Positions 9,345 to 19,052 are shown, numbered from the stretch's first letter. The stretch is DNA of 64,000 bases from Paracoccus liaowanqingii (GCF_004683865.2 NZ_CP040759.1:1-64000), one strand, 5' to 3'. A program made the numbers and translations. Notes: generated from the letters alone by a model not told the origin.

Positions 9345-9380
9345 GACAACCCCGCCGCGATCACTCGCACCGGGGTTGTC
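9345..9380. terminator. Hairpin, repeated unit 1
   Basis: Stem GACAACCCC/GGGGTTGTC around a GC-rich loop. It follows a conserved intergenic stretch (GGCGGGAAATG... CGGGAACT...) that recurs before 10120. Confidence 0.55.
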
Positions 9381-9508
9381 GCTTCATCAAACCCCTTGGG
9401 CACCCAAAAAAGCTGCCTTATTTGCTTCGCCTTTTAGTCATGTGGCGTCGGATCGTTGACGGGCGCATGCCTTCACAATTGATCTTTTATTCAGGTGCAG
9501 TGAACGAC

Positions 9509-9730
9509 ATGGACAAGCGCGCAATGCTGATAGCTGAACTGGACGAGAAGAGCTGTGTAGCGTGGCTCTGGCGGGCCGATCCGGGAAAGCAGCCCAAGCC
9601 CGTCAAGAACGCGGCAGCCTGCCTTCGGGAGATCGACAACGTGATCCTCTTCGGGGCGGCCAAACCTGAGATCGAGGCATGGCTTCAGGAACAAAGCGAC
9701 CAGCAAGCTACATTTCCACGGGAACTTTGA
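9509..9730 (+). CDS. Small hypothetical protein
   Basis: 73 residues from MDKRAMLIAEL; an ATG at 9467 would give 87. It is mixed charged with a WLWRADPG motif and no membrane segment. It is bracketed by repeated terminator hairpins, which suggests a single-gene unit. No family recognised. Confidence 0.4.
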   Translation: MDKRAMLIAELDEKSCVAWLWRADPGKQPKPVKNAAACLREIDNVILFGAAKPEIEAWLQEQSDQQATFPREL

Positions 9731-9785
9731 GCTGGTTCCTGCTTTGATGGGATGGTCATGTGACATTTAGCTGCCACGTCCTGAC

Positions 9786-9818
9786 AACCCCGGCGCGAGA
9801 AATCGCACCGGGTTTTTT
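9786..9818 (+). terminator. Rho-independent terminator, repeated unit 2
   Basis: GC stem AACCCCGG...CCGGGTT followed by a run of Ts (TTTTTTCGTG). Close in sequence to the hairpins at 9345 and 10120. Confidence 0.7.
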
Positions 9819-10119
9819 CGTGTCATACTCAGGAACATGATGGCGATGGCCCAGTTGCGCGGTGATGATGGACATACCGCCGCGCCTGATCGAGTTGACC
9901 CGCAAGCTGGAGGAAGCTCTGCGCCGCGCCCGCGAGGCTCAGAACAACCGGCCAACCTGACAACTTTACCACCTGACAATCTTAGCGCGGAACTCGTGCA
10001 CATGAGGGCAGATGGCGGGAAATGCAGAAAGTTGATGTCGCCTGCTTTATACGGGAACTTTATTCCGTTCACTCGCGTCTTTGGTGTGTTCATGTGGTTC
10101 TTAGTTACTTGGTACTGAC

Positions 10120-10151
10120 AACCCCGGCGCGAGAGATCGCTCCGGGGTTTT
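10120..10151 (+). terminator. Rho-independent terminator, repeated unit 3
   Basis: Stem AACCCCGG...CCGGGGTT followed by TTTCCGTG. The preceding 150 bases (from about 9985) resemble those before the first hairpin, so the whole segment appears duplicated. Confidence 0.7.
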
Positions 10152-10289
10152 CCGTGTCATAACGCCAGCTGCAGGCCGCAGAGCAGACCAGGGGTTGCTT
10201 TAGGGCTCATGATCGCCGTGGCAGTCCTGCCAGGTTCCGGAAATCGCCGCCTCGATGGCCATCCCCAAGCGTTGCAGCGGGTGGTCGTT

Positions 10290-10442
10290 TTATGCCCCGT
10301 CTGGCAACGTCTGATCGATCAGTCTCCTGATGACCTCAGGCCGAGATGGCAGATCCGCCGCACTGCGTCGGTATGCGTCCAAACGGTCGGCCAACGCGGC
10401 AGGCATGCGAACCAGAACCTGAACCTCTTTTGCATCACCCAT
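10290..10442 (-). CDS. CopG-like ribbon-helix-helix repressor
   Basis: A 50-residue protein, MGDAKEVQVLVRMPAALADR followed by LDAYRRSAADLPSRPEVIRR and LIDQTLPDGA. The strand (VQVLVRMP), helix (AALADRLDAYRRS) and helix (SRPEVIRRLIDQ) order is classic ribbon-helix-helix. An AAGG sequence lies 6 bases before the ATG. Two copies of TGATACCNTGATATC lie immediately upstream, suggesting autoregulation. It is divergent from the 68-residue gene at 10545. Confidence 0.65.
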   Translation of the reverse strand: MGDAKEVQVLVRMPAALADRLDAYRRSAADLPSRPEVIRRLIDQTLPDGA

Positions 10443-10443
10443 C

Positions 10444-10499
10444 TGATACCTTGATATCTTTTATCAACTGGAAACACCCGTGCTTGATACCGTGATATC
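10444..10499. promoter_or_regulatory. Tandem operator-like repeats
   Basis: TGATACCTTGATATC at 10444-10458 and TGATACCGTGATATC at 10485-10499, identical at 14 of 15 bases and 41 bases apart (start to start). They lie in the divergent gap between the ribbon-helix-helix gene and the 10545 gene. Direct repeats of this size are typical ribbon-helix-helix operators. Confidence 0.6.
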
Positions 10500-10544
10500 G
10501 GCCATCATCCAGCCTCCACAACCTGTCCAAAGGGAGACCAGACG

Positions 10545-10751
10545 ATGCGGCACAACCCCGGCGCCTTTGCCCCTGCTTCTGTTCAGGACACAGAACCTTT
10601 TCTCGATCTGCTGGTCCAGATGAACCCGGACACTCTGCGAAAGCTGGCCGCGATGTGCGAGGCACGGCAGGGGGGCCTGGAGGTGATGGCGGAGCCGCTG
10701 CGCGCCTATGCAGATCAACAGGCGCGTTCAACTGCTGGTTCGGCCGCATAA
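10545..10751 (+). CDS. Small hypothetical protein
   Basis: 68 residues preceded by AGGGAG at good spacing. Predicted helical (FLDLLVQMNPDTLRKLAAMC) with no recognised domain. Possibly controlled by the divergent ribbon-helix-helix protein through the shared operators. Confidence 0.45.
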   Translation: MRHNPGAFAPASVQDTEPFLDLLVQMNPDTLRKLAAMCEARQGGLEVMAEPLRAYADQQARSTAGSAA

Positions 10752-11326
10752 AACCTGGGATCGACCGAGCTGCCTGACCGCAGCCCCGACCAGGCGAAAC
10801 AAATCACGGCTCAGTGAATTTCCCGCGGCCGGAGCTAACTGAACAGCAAGGTCAGCTCCAACTTGCGTGGCTGCCGAGTACTCAATTTTCGTTGTTCCGG
10901 CGTGCCAGCAGCTTTGTAGACGCCCTGAACGTCGGGACCTGCTTTGTTTCGGACCTGTCCGGTGTCGCCATTTCTAGGGCTGACGAGAGAGCAGGCGCAG
11001 GAATTGACCCGACATCGGCTCCCAAAACTTCTACCCTTGGCCACGCCCATGCTGAGATTGTCCCTGAACGCATCGTTGCCGGTGCCGGTGGGCGTTCCGA
11101 TCGCAACCCACACCCCCATTGTCATGCTCCTGGAAACCTGCAGGTAAAAGTCGGGCGGCCAGTTGGCGCAGCGGGGACTGCAGGATGACGACCGCACTTT
11201 GGAAAGGAACGGTCGCTTGTCTCCCAGCCAAGCCGCCCGTCATCCGGTCCTCGGCAATGCGGTCTTGCGTAAAGATGGAAGAACCGGAATGATCCACACA
11301 GCCTAGGGTTGATTTGAAGGTGACGC
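10752..11326. other. Gene-poor region
   Basis: Frames exist on both strands (for example 10814-11188 and 10835-11197) but they mirror each other, lack good ribosome binding sites and match nothing I know. Possibly a decayed mobile gene. Confidence 0.35.
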
Positions 11327-11821
11327 ATGAAGCCTGGAATCATTGTTCTGATGGCACTTCTCGGCTCTCCTGTTTGGGCGCAACAGGAGCTAAAATCGAT
11401 CAATAACACCGTGGCCGACATAGGGGATGATCTCAATGCCACGGCTTATATGTCTTCCAGGTGCGCCGGGCTATTTGACGGCGTTATCGCTTACGGTGGT
11501 CAGAACATGGCGGAAAATGTTGTCGAGCAGTATCGTCAAGATTCGGTCGACCTGACGATAGGGACAATACTCATCAGGATGCGGCAGGCTGAGGGTTGGG
11601 GGCTTCCGGCAAAGGACTTGAACGGGGAGATGGAGAACTCACTTGGCGAAACCGTTCGCTTTTCAGACATGTATGAAGCCCGCTTCAGCACCAACTATCA
11701 GCTTACCGGGACGATGATGGAGCGTGACCAGGTAGCAATTGATGATCTCGACCTTTGCGATGAGATCGCCCCGCGGATGAGGTCTCTCGTCATTAATATG
11801 CTTGGTGAAGCTGCCAACTAA
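11327..11821 (+). CDS. Exported hypothetical protein
   Basis: 164 residues with a short signal peptide (MKPGIIVLMALLGSPVWAQQ, likely cut after WA). The mature part has three cysteines, of which the two widely spaced ones (around SSRCAGLF and DLCDEIA) could form a disulfide. No family recognised. Predicted periplasmic. An AAGGTGAC site precedes the ATG. Confidence 0.55.
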   Translation: MKPGIIVLMALLGSPVWAQQELKSINNTVADIGDDLNATAYMSSRCAGLFDGVIAYGGQNMAENVVEQYRQDSVDLTIGTILIRMRQAEGWGLPAKDLNGEMENSLGETVRFSDMYEARFSTNYQLTGTMMERDQVAIDDLDLCDEIAPRMRSLVINMLGEAAN

Positions 11822-12256
11822 GCGAGACTAGAGAGTTCGCCGGGGGTAATGCTTCCGGCGCCCAATGTGAACTACGCCTGTTTCACTTTCATTCACTGTA
11901 GCGCAAGCAAAATTCAGGCAGCTAAATCGGATCGTTCTAGTCGAAGATAGAAACGGTCGATTTAGTCGTGGACAGAAACGCCCGAGTTCTGTCCGTCAAT
12001 GCCTACGCGACGAGCCCATCGCCGACAATCGGGCAGGCTGCAGCGAATGCGTCTGCAGCAAGAGCGGTCTGTCCAAAGCGGCCAGTCGGGAGCGAAGCAT
12101 TGCCGCAATGTGGCTTCCCAAGAGCGGCCACTCATACTTGCCGCAGCGATCTCGAACTGTTGCGTGTGTGCCGCTCGGGGTGATTGTTTGGGCCGTCTTC
12201 GACCCTAAGGCCCATAGGGCTTCTTCCTGGTAGCGTGGCAGGAACGTCAGTGTGCG
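11822..12256. other. Intergenic region
   Basis: No gene seen. It contains an inverted pair GGACAGAAAC / GTTCTGTCC at about 11970-11995, resembling the GGACAAAA motifs upstream of parD near 17.5 kb. Confidence 0.35.
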
Positions 12257-13231
12257 CTATCCCCTGAGCGCCGCGTCTGTCAGCACCCCTGCGGAGCGTC
12301 TGTACTCGTCAGCGCGTTCCTCGAACGTTGCCGCTGCGGCGGTCCTTCCTGCTTGCAGCGCGTCGATCGCCATTTTTTCCATGAGGTCAGCCCGCTCCCC
12401 GATGACCCGAAGGGCGATGCGAATAGCCTCGTCAACAGAGCCCTCCTGTTCGTGGGCCAGAGCTTCGGCAGTGTAGCCGTGCCCCACCTGACAGCGGAAG
12501 CGGAGCGGGGAGCGTCTGATCTGAGACAACGTTCCTCCGCATCCGGGGCAGTTCAACGGAACGGGATCTGCGATTTTCGCCATGGTGGAGCTGTCAGAGG
12601 GTCGTCCCATGGCAATTGCCACTTCAAGAGCGACGCTTGGGGGGGGAACCGGGGCAGGGCCCGGCTCTTCGTTGACCAGACGGCTCAGTACGTCGGCCAG
12701 TTCAGCGGCAGAGGCGCGATAATCGATGTCGCTCGCAAGCAGTGCAGTTCTCGGCATCTCGCTTTCCACGGCATCAAGCGGACTTTGAACAACTGTTACG
12801 CCGCCACAGCGTTTAAGGTCTGCCAAGCCGGACGCTCCGTCATTCAGCATGCCGGAGAGCAGGACACCAATGGCCCGAGGCCCAAAGCTTATTCCTGCCG
12901 AACGAAACAACGGGTCGATCGCCGGCCGGGCCATGTTTTCGCGAGGTCCGCGACCTAGGCGGAGAATGCGCCCATCGATCACCAGATGATGGTCCGATGG
13001 TGCTACATAGATCCGACCTGGCTGAAGAGGCTCGCCATCGACGGCGGTACTTGCAGGGTGCGGTCCGCCACTATCCAGAATACTGGCCAGGAGATTTTGA
13101 TGCCCGGCGCCGACATGAACCGCGATCAGGACAGGGGCACGCAAGTCGGCAGGCAACGCGCGGCAGATTTGCCGGATCACCTCGACCGACCCTGCCGAAC
13201 CGCCTATGACGATGATTTCGCGCCCGGTCAT
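12257..13231 (-). CDS. CheB-type protein-glutamate methylesterase without receiver domain
   Basis: 324 residues. An N-terminal CheB methylesterase domain (about 5-185) has the nucleophile motif GGSAGSVE, a central HVGAG.HQN (where CheB has the catalytic histidine) and GVLLSGMLNDGASGL near the catalytic aspartate. No receiver domain precedes it. The C-terminal part has CPGCGG and CQVGHGYTAEAL, a zinc-knuckle-like segment common in this CheB subgroup. It lies beside a receiver protein and a CheB-CheR kinase, forming a non-flagellar stress or adhesion signalling locus rather than a chemotaxis operon. Confidence 0.85.
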   Translation of the reverse strand: MTGREIIVIGGSAGSVEVIRQICRALPADLRAPVLIAVHVGAGHQNLLASILDSGGPHPASTAVDGEPLQPGRIYVAPSDHHLVIDGRILRLGRGPRENMARPAIDPLFRSAGISFGPRAIGVLLSGMLNDGASGLADLKRCGGVTVVQSPLDAVESEMPRTALLASDIDYRASAAELADVLSRLVNEEPGPAPVPPPSVALEVAIAMGRPSDSSTMAKIADPVPLNCPGCGGTLSQIRRSPLRFRCQVGHGYTAEALAHEQEGSVDEAIRIALRVIGERADLMEKMAIDALQAGRTAAAATFEERADEYRRSAGVLTDAALRG

Positions 13232-13274
13232 CTAACTTCCTCCGCTTAACATACACCCAGGGGCGCGGGTCTGA

Positions 13275-13655
13275 TCAACCAGACGCACCGCCCAATAATT
13301 CCAGAACCTGCTCCTCCAACTCCTTCGAGGTGTAAGGCTTGTTTAGGCGCGGCCGATCACGATGCCGTTCTTCAAGCGCCCAATCGCTATAGCCACTGCA
13401 AAAGACGAACGGTATTCCGCGCTCGGCTAGGACATCTGCAACGGCATAGGAATTTCCCTCCCGAATGTTCACGTCCAGGATCGCTGCGTCGATGGATGCC
13501 TCCGCGGCGAGCCGCAATGCCGCGTCCAAGTGCGCGACAGGCCCGACCACCTCGGCACCGAGGTCCGTGAGCGTGTCTTCGATCACCAGGACGATCAGCA
13601 ACTCGTCTTCCACGACGAGCACGCGGCGGTCTTTCGCGCTTTGACGATCAACCAT
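13275..13655 (-). CDS. Single-domain response regulator
   Basis: 126 residues, one receiver domain: acidic pair VVEDELL, phospho-acceptor in AILDVNI, Thr/Ser switch in FVFCSGYSD and lysine in LNKPYTSKE. No output domain. It immediately follows the HWE kinase gene and is its likely partner. Confidence 0.85.
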   Translation of the reverse strand: MVDRQSAKDRRVLVVEDELLIVLVIEDTLTDLGAEVVGPVAHLDAALRLAAEASIDAAILDVNIREGNSYAVADVLAERGIPFVFCSGYSDWALEERHRDRPRLNKPYTSKELEEQVLELLGGASG

Positions 13656-15539
13656 TTACTTACCTCTCCGATCTGGCGAACGGAGCTCTCCGACACCCGG
13701 GGTGAGGGGAAGCTCGATGATGCACACCACACCGCTGGCCGGGAAGGCGCGGTCGACTTTGGCATTGAATTCGTAGCTGAGCGAACGTTCTATGACTGTC
13801 GTGCCAAATCCCCTTTTTACGGGAGGAGATGAAAGAGTAGGCCCGCCAGTTTCTATCCAGCTCAACTGCAATCGACGATCGGGGTCATCCGTCACCTCCC
13901 AAGAGACGGTGAGTGCCCCTCTGGTGTCGGACAGGGACCCATACTTTACCGCGTTGCTGGCCAGTTCATGAATGGCCATCGCCACCGACAAGCCAGCCTT
14001 TGGGGTCAGTACGATGTCGGGGCCTTCGACCCGAAGGTCCCGATCTTCATAAGGCCTCAGTTCGGTTTCGATGAGGTCGCGTAGAGTTCCTGTGCCGCCT
14101 CCGCCGCCATTTGTAAGGAGGCTGTGAGCACGGGTGATCGCAGTGATGCGGGCGCCAATCGTCTCAGCAAACATCTCCGGAGAAGGATTAGCCTTGAGAG
14201 CCTGGGCGACAATCGATGACACGATCGCCAGGATGTTCTTCACCCGGTGATCCAACTCCCCCAGTAGCAATGTTGCCTGCTCTTCTGCCCGCTTGCGCTC
14301 CCCGATCTCCAAGGTCACCGAGATCACACTGTTGGTGTGCGCGTCACCTTCATCGAGGACGGAAATGCTGTCATGTACCCATGCAGTTGTTCCGTCAGCT
14401 CGCTTGAGGCGATATTCTGCCTCGAACGGCTGCCCATCCTTAATCGCTTGGCGGAAGCGTTCGCCGATCTCCTGGGCGTCATCGGGTTCGATAAGTTCAT
14501 GCCGGCGTAGTCGTCGCAGATCCTCCGCGGACCGTCCGGTCATTGTCTCGAAGGCCGTATTTGACAGCAGGAAACGGCCAGTGAGGTCGGTTTCGGCAAC
14601 ACCCACAGCTGCCTGACCGACGATTGCTGCGAAGCGGCGCTCGCTCACACCACGGGCCCGCTCAGCTTTCTTGCGTCCGGTCACGTCGACGAAGGTAATC
14701 ACAACCCCATCGATGACCTGTTCGATACTCCGATACGGCCGGATGCGCATGACAAACGACGCGCCGCGGTCCTGCAGTTCGAGTTCGCGCTCGATGACGG
14801 TCAACTCACGCAGCACCTTGGCTGCGTCACGCCGCAGGTCGTCATAGGCCAGCAGACTGACAATGTCCGTCAGAGGTCGACCTCGGTCGCTCTCCCGCAG
14901 GCTGAAGATATCAGCCATACCCGGTGTGAAGTTCTTGATGCGCAGGTTTCCATCCAGGAAGATCGTCGCAATCTGGGTACTGTCCAGAAGGTTCTGCAGA
15001 TCGCTGTTCAGGTTGGACAGGAGGTCGTTCTTCGCCATCATTTCGGCGTTGACCGTCTGCAGCTCCTCGTTGATCGACTGCATCTCCTCTTTTGATGTCT
15101 GCAACTCCTCGTTGGCCGACTGTAGTTCCTCGTTGACCGATTGATACTCCTCAGCCGAAGATTTCATCTCCTCGTTTGCTGTTTCAAGATCGACGATCGT
15201 CGCCTGCAACTGCTCTCGGACTGTGCGGAGCTCTTGCTGGGCGGCCAGGGCTTCCGTACTCTGCAGGCTCCCGTCCGCGGCCGGTGATGCCTCCGTTGCC
15301 GCCGCATGAACGTCCTGAAAGGCAATAGCGTAAAGCCCTTCGCTACCCGTGCCCTGGACCGGTTCGACGATGACACGCAGCAAGCGTTGCGTCCCGTCAA
15401 CGGAGATGGGGACATCGTCGGCGATGACTCCTTCTCCCGTCTTCATCACGGACTGCAGCGCCATGCGAACAGTCACTCGCAGGTTTTTACGCAGATTGGA
15501 CAGAAGGCTCAGACTTGCCGGACCGGCTGAGGGCTCCAA
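13656..15539 (-). pseudogene. 3' part of a CheB-CheR-PAS-HWE kinase gene split by frameshift
   Basis: This frame carries a long coiled coil (NEELQSANEELQTSKEEMQ) typical of CheB-CheR fusion proteins. It is followed by a PAS-like domain, a second PAS with its C-terminal motif, and a C-terminal HWE/HisKA_2 kinase (GELDHRVKNILAIV, then ELASNAVKYGSLS). It is out of frame with the upstream CheB-CheR part by one base. Restoring one C in the C6 run at 15554-15559 (plus strand) rejoins the two halves into a protein of about 1,170 residues reading YSGGEVARYLEPSAGPA across the junction. It may be an assembly error or real phase variation. Confidence 0.8.
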
Positions 15540-17167
15540 ATACCGGGCAACTTCCCCCCTGAATAGCGCAGGATATTGCTATGACGATCAACAACGAGAA
15601 ATGCCGGCGAGTGCTTGGCCAGGGCAAGGCGCACTGCGCGATCGACACGGTCGCCAGACCCACCACCCACGTCGCTGGCGGGGCGGTTCGGGGCCTGGAC
15701 CTGCGGGGGCATCGGCAGGGTCGGAAACGCCGCATCCCCGTCCTGGCGCTGAAAAATATGGGCGGCCTTGTCTTGGACCGAGAAAAGCTTGGCGTGCCCG
15801 CTTACGCCTTCCGATTGTCCAAGAAAAAGGAGGCCATCAGGTTTCAGGGCATAGTGAAAGGTGCGCAGCACGCGGTCCTGCAGCTCGCCGTCCAGATAGA
15901 TCATGAGATTGCGACAAGAGAGCAGGTCCAGCTTTGAAAACGGCGGATCCTTCGTCACGTTATGGACGGAGAACACGCACATCTCCCGGATCTGCCGGGA
16001 CGGGTAGTATGCGCCGTTATCCTCGAAGAACCATCGCTCAAGGCGCTCTGGGGAGATGCCCACGGTGCGCTGGTAGCGCCCGGCTCGGGCAAACTCGATT
16101 GCACGATCGTCGATGTCAGTGCCGAAGATCTGGACGTCCAGACCCGTGCCACGGGCGTCGATCAGTTCTCGAATGGTGACCGCGAGGCTGTAAACCTCCT
16201 CGCCCGTCGAACAGGCCGGTACCCAGACCCTCAGGGATCGAGTGCCTTCACTGCGTGAGAGAAGTGCGTCGATTGCCGCCGACAACCCTTGAAAGGCCTT
16301 CGGGTCCCGGAAGAACTCGGTCACTCCGATGAGCAGGTCCCTGAAAAGCAACTCGGGCTCGGCGGGGTCTTCTCGGAGGTGCTTGATATAGGCAGGGACA
16401 GTGTCGGCCTGCAGGACCTGCATGCGACGTTGGATACGGCGTGTAACCGTCTTGATCTTGTATTTGCTGAAATCGTGCCCCGTCTTTGCGCGAAGGACCG
16501 CGAGGACGGTCGCCAGGTGCTCCGCCGCGTCGATCCGCGTGCCGTCGCCGTCTTTGCGGTCGGCAACCAATGCCAGGTGATCGCGGTAATCGATCAAGCT
16601 GGCAGGCATTTCCTCGACTTGCAGAATATAGTCGACGTGACCGGTCGCCGCCGCGCTTTGCGGCATGCCGGGCATGGCGTGATGGTCGAATTCGGCCTGC
16701 GCGATCGTCAGCCCGCCGCTTTCCTTCACAGCGGTGAGCCCAACGGACCCGTCACTCCCAACACCTGACAGGACGATCGACACGGCGTTGTCGCCCTGAT
16801 CCCGAGCCAGAGAGATGAAGAAGGAGTCGATTGGTCGACGGTCGGCCCGCGCGGGCGCAGGTCTGACGACAAGAAGCCGGCCATCTTCAATCGTCAGGGT
16901 CGCGTCCGGAGGGATGACATGGACCCGGTTCGGCTCGACGCGCATACCGTCCTGAGCTTCCACCACAGGTATTGGCGATGCCCTGTCCAGGATTTCCGTG
17001 AGCATACTTTTGTGATCAGGAGACAGGTGCTGGACCAGCACGAACGCCATCCCACTGTCAGGGGGCAGATGCGCGAAGAACGCAGTGAAGGCTTCGAGGC
17101 CGCCTGCGGACGCGCCGATACCGACAATCAGCCCAGGGGGTGTAGCCCTTTCCGCTTTATCCCTCAT
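15509..17167 (-). pseudogene. 5' part of the same gene: CheB and CheR domains
   Basis: 552 residues before the frameshift. The CheB methylesterase domain (residues about 10-195; GIGASAGGLEAF, LSGVGSDGSVGL) is followed by a CheR methyltransferase (about 215-480; FFRDPKAF, WVPACSTGEEVYSLA, FGTDIDDRAIEFAR). The protein then goes out of frame at RYSGG. These fusion proteins combine chemosensory methylation and demethylation domains with a sensor kinase. If the frameshift is genuine, this part could still be made alone. Confidence 0.85.
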
Positions 17168-17515
17168 GGCCGCGTTAACCCTTTGCCTAAACTACGTATC
17201 CCTAACCTGCCTAAGGTAGGACTGTTCCAACCATATCGAGCTAATAGCACCAACCGGCTCCGTTGATCAGCATGTAGGTGTGCATCTGCGTATTATTCGC
17301 GGCGCAAAAAACATCAGCATCCGAACCTTCACTTGGTTTGGAATTAGAAGAGTTCACTCCGGTCAACGACTGCTTCGGCCAAATGCTGCGATTGCCATGT
17401 CGCACCGTCGTCCGGCAGCTTTGCCACCCAATTTGTGCCACTGGCACCAACCCTGAGCACTATCGTGCATCAGCAGCGAATGACCGGAGGGTCCCGCACT
17501 GCTGCCGGTCGGCTT

Positions 17516-17643
17516 GGACAAAACCTTCTACCCATAACATGCTGGCCAAATACGGTCGTTTTTGTCCCTGTCAGTCCGGCCCTCACGAAATCAACTGGTT
17601 GTCTGGGACAAAAACCCGTCCCAATACTGAAGAGGTTTTGTCC
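17516..17643. repeat. Four alternating GGACAAAA motifs upstream of parD
   Basis: GGACAAAA at 17516, TTTTTGTCCC at 17559, GGGACAAAAAC at 17605 and GTTTTGTCC at 17635, in alternating orientation. They could be operators for the antitoxin or the recombination (res) site of the serine resolvase two genes downstream. The rest of 17168-17719 has no gene that I trust. Confidence 0.55.
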
Positions 17644-17719
17644 GGGTTCTGTCCATCAGGACTAGACGATCTTGGCAAAGATTGTCATTCTCCTAAGAAG
17701 TGATCCGACGGAGGCTCAA

Positions 17720-17962
17720 ATGGCGACGATGAATGTCTCGATCCCCGATCCCATGAAGGCCTGGGTCGAGGAACGTGCTCGTGGGGGCAGCTTCAGCAAC
17801 GCCAGCGATTACGTTCGACACCTGATCAGGCGTGACCAGGAACGAAGCCAGGCGATAGGGCAACTTCAGGCAGCCATCACGGAGGGGCTGCAAAGCGGTG
17901 AACCACGTTCCTTTGATGCGACAGCCTTCAAAGCACGGATGCGCAGCAAGCATGGGGACTGA
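17720..17962 (+). CDS. parD: ParD/CC2985-type antitoxin
   Basis: 80 residues from MATMNVSIPDPMKAWVEERA. An N-terminal ribbon-helix-helix (SFSNASDYVRHLIRRD) is followed by a C-terminal toxin-binding tail. ParD dimers repress the operon and neutralise ParE. It overlaps parE by 11 bases. An alternative upstream start at 17672 lacks the family's N-terminus. Confidence 0.85.
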   Translation: MATMNVSIPDPMKAWVEERARGGSFSNASDYVRHLIRRDQERSQAIGQLQAAITEGLQSGEPRSFDATAFKARMRSKHGD

Positions 17963-18269
17963 GCATAGCTGCACCCTGAGACTTACCTTCCGCGCTGAAG
18001 CCGACATGGAGGACATCTGGCTGCACGGGGCAGCGGAGTGGTCCCCAGAACAGGCAGACAGATACGTCGACGGAATTACGGCTGTCCTGGACCTCCTCTG
18101 CGCGATGCCGGGGATTGCCCGGAAGCGGCTGGAGTTCACCCCTCCGGTGCGGATCCACCCGTCTGGAATTCACCTCATCATTTACCGTACTGTAGGTGAT
18201 CACCTTGATGTCCTGCGCATCCTTGGTGGTCGCCAGGATTGGCAGAGACTTCTGGAGATGCTGGAATGA
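17952..18269 (+). CDS. parE: ParE/RelE-superfamily toxin
   Basis: 105 residues from MGTEHSCTLRL. It shows the ParE pattern LTFRAEADMEDIW ... ILGGRQDWQRLL with GIHLIIYRT in the last strands. ParE toxins poison DNA gyrase. With ParD and the resolvase it forms a three-gene overlapping unit typical of plasmid stability modules. Confidence 0.8.
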   Translation: MGTEHSCTLRLTFRAEADMEDIWLHGAAEWSPEQADRYVDGITAVLDLLCAMPGIARKRLEFTPPVRIHPSGIHLIIYRTVGDHLDVLRILGGRQDWQRLLEMLE

Positions 18270-18808
18270 TCCTTGGGTATGCTCGCGTGTCGACTGTCGA
18301 TCAGAACCTCGACAGCCAACGTGATGCCTTGGCTACCGCCGGTGCCGAGCGAATTTTTGCAGACACCATCTCTGGCACCGTCCGAGCCCGTCCGGCGCTT
18401 GATGAGCTGATGAAGCAACTTCGTGCTGGCGATGTGATCGTTGTCACCAAGTACGACAGGCTGGCTCGCAGCCTGAAGGACCTCCTTGAGCTCGTGGACC
18501 AGATCAAGGCCCAAGGCGCAGGGTTCCGTTCTCTGGCCGAAGACATCGACACGACCACGCCGGCAGGCAGGTTGGTGTTCCATGTCTTTGCCTCGATCGC
18601 CCAGTTCGAACGGGAGCGGATCTCAGAACGCACTAGAGAGGGCCTGGAGGCTGCTCGTAGGCGAGGCAGGGTAGGAGGACGGCCTCCCGCCCTGTCGCCT
18701 GCCCAGAGGGCCGAGGTGAGGCGCATGCGCGATGAAGAGCATCGCCCCTTGCCTGAGATCGCTCAGCTCTTCCGGGTCAGCACGAAGACTGTCCGGAGGG
18801 TGATCTGA
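18266..18808 (+). CDS. Serine resolvase/invertase
   Basis: 180 residues from MILGYARVSTVDQNL, with the catalytic serine in YARVS. The catalytic domain continues with KYDRLARSLKDL and FASIAQFERERISERT. A C-terminal helix-turn-helix (LPEIAQLFRVSTKTVRR) completes a normal-length Tn3-type resolvase/invertase. Its ATG overlaps the parE stop (ATGA). It would resolve plasmid multimers or transposon cointegrates. The CRISPR array begins 75 bases downstream. Confidence 0.9.
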   Translation: MILGYARVSTVDQNLDSQRDALATAGAERIFADTISGTVRARPALDELMKQLRAGDVIVVTKYDRLARSLKDLLELVDQIKAQGAGFRSLAEDIDTTTPAGRLVFHVFASIAQFERERISERTREGLEAARRRGRVGGRPPALSPAQRAEVRRMRDEEHRPLPEIAQLFRVSTKTVRRVI

Positions 18809-18883
18809 TTACCCAAGCCCACAGCGGGGCGCAGTAGGGTTGTTCGTAACAAGGCGCCAAACGAGATAGAGCCTATGCCCGGC

Positions 18884-19052
18884 CATCCCTCGCTCTTCAT
18901 GGGGAACAGACCCGAGGCCAGCGCGCTTTCAGGCCGACAAGGTTGGTCTCCTAACCCCTCGTGGGGAACGGGAACGGGAACGGGGACGGCGCGGCACGCC
19001 CATCGCCAAGGGCAGCGATTACACCTCCTAACCCCTCATGGGGAACGGGGAC
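18884..19052. CRISPR. CRISPR array, left segment (cas-distal)
   Basis: Three repeats. One is degenerate (18884-18911, keeping TTCATGGGGAACAGAC). A second at 18948-18987 is enlarged to 40 bases by two extra GGGAAC units. A clean copy at 19025-19052 begins CTCCTAACCCC and ends GGGGAAC-GGGGAC. Spacers are 36-37 bases. The next spacer is cut by IS66 after CTTGCAG; its other 30 bases resume at 22941. The decay at this end fits the old, leader-distal end of the array. Confidence 0.9.
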
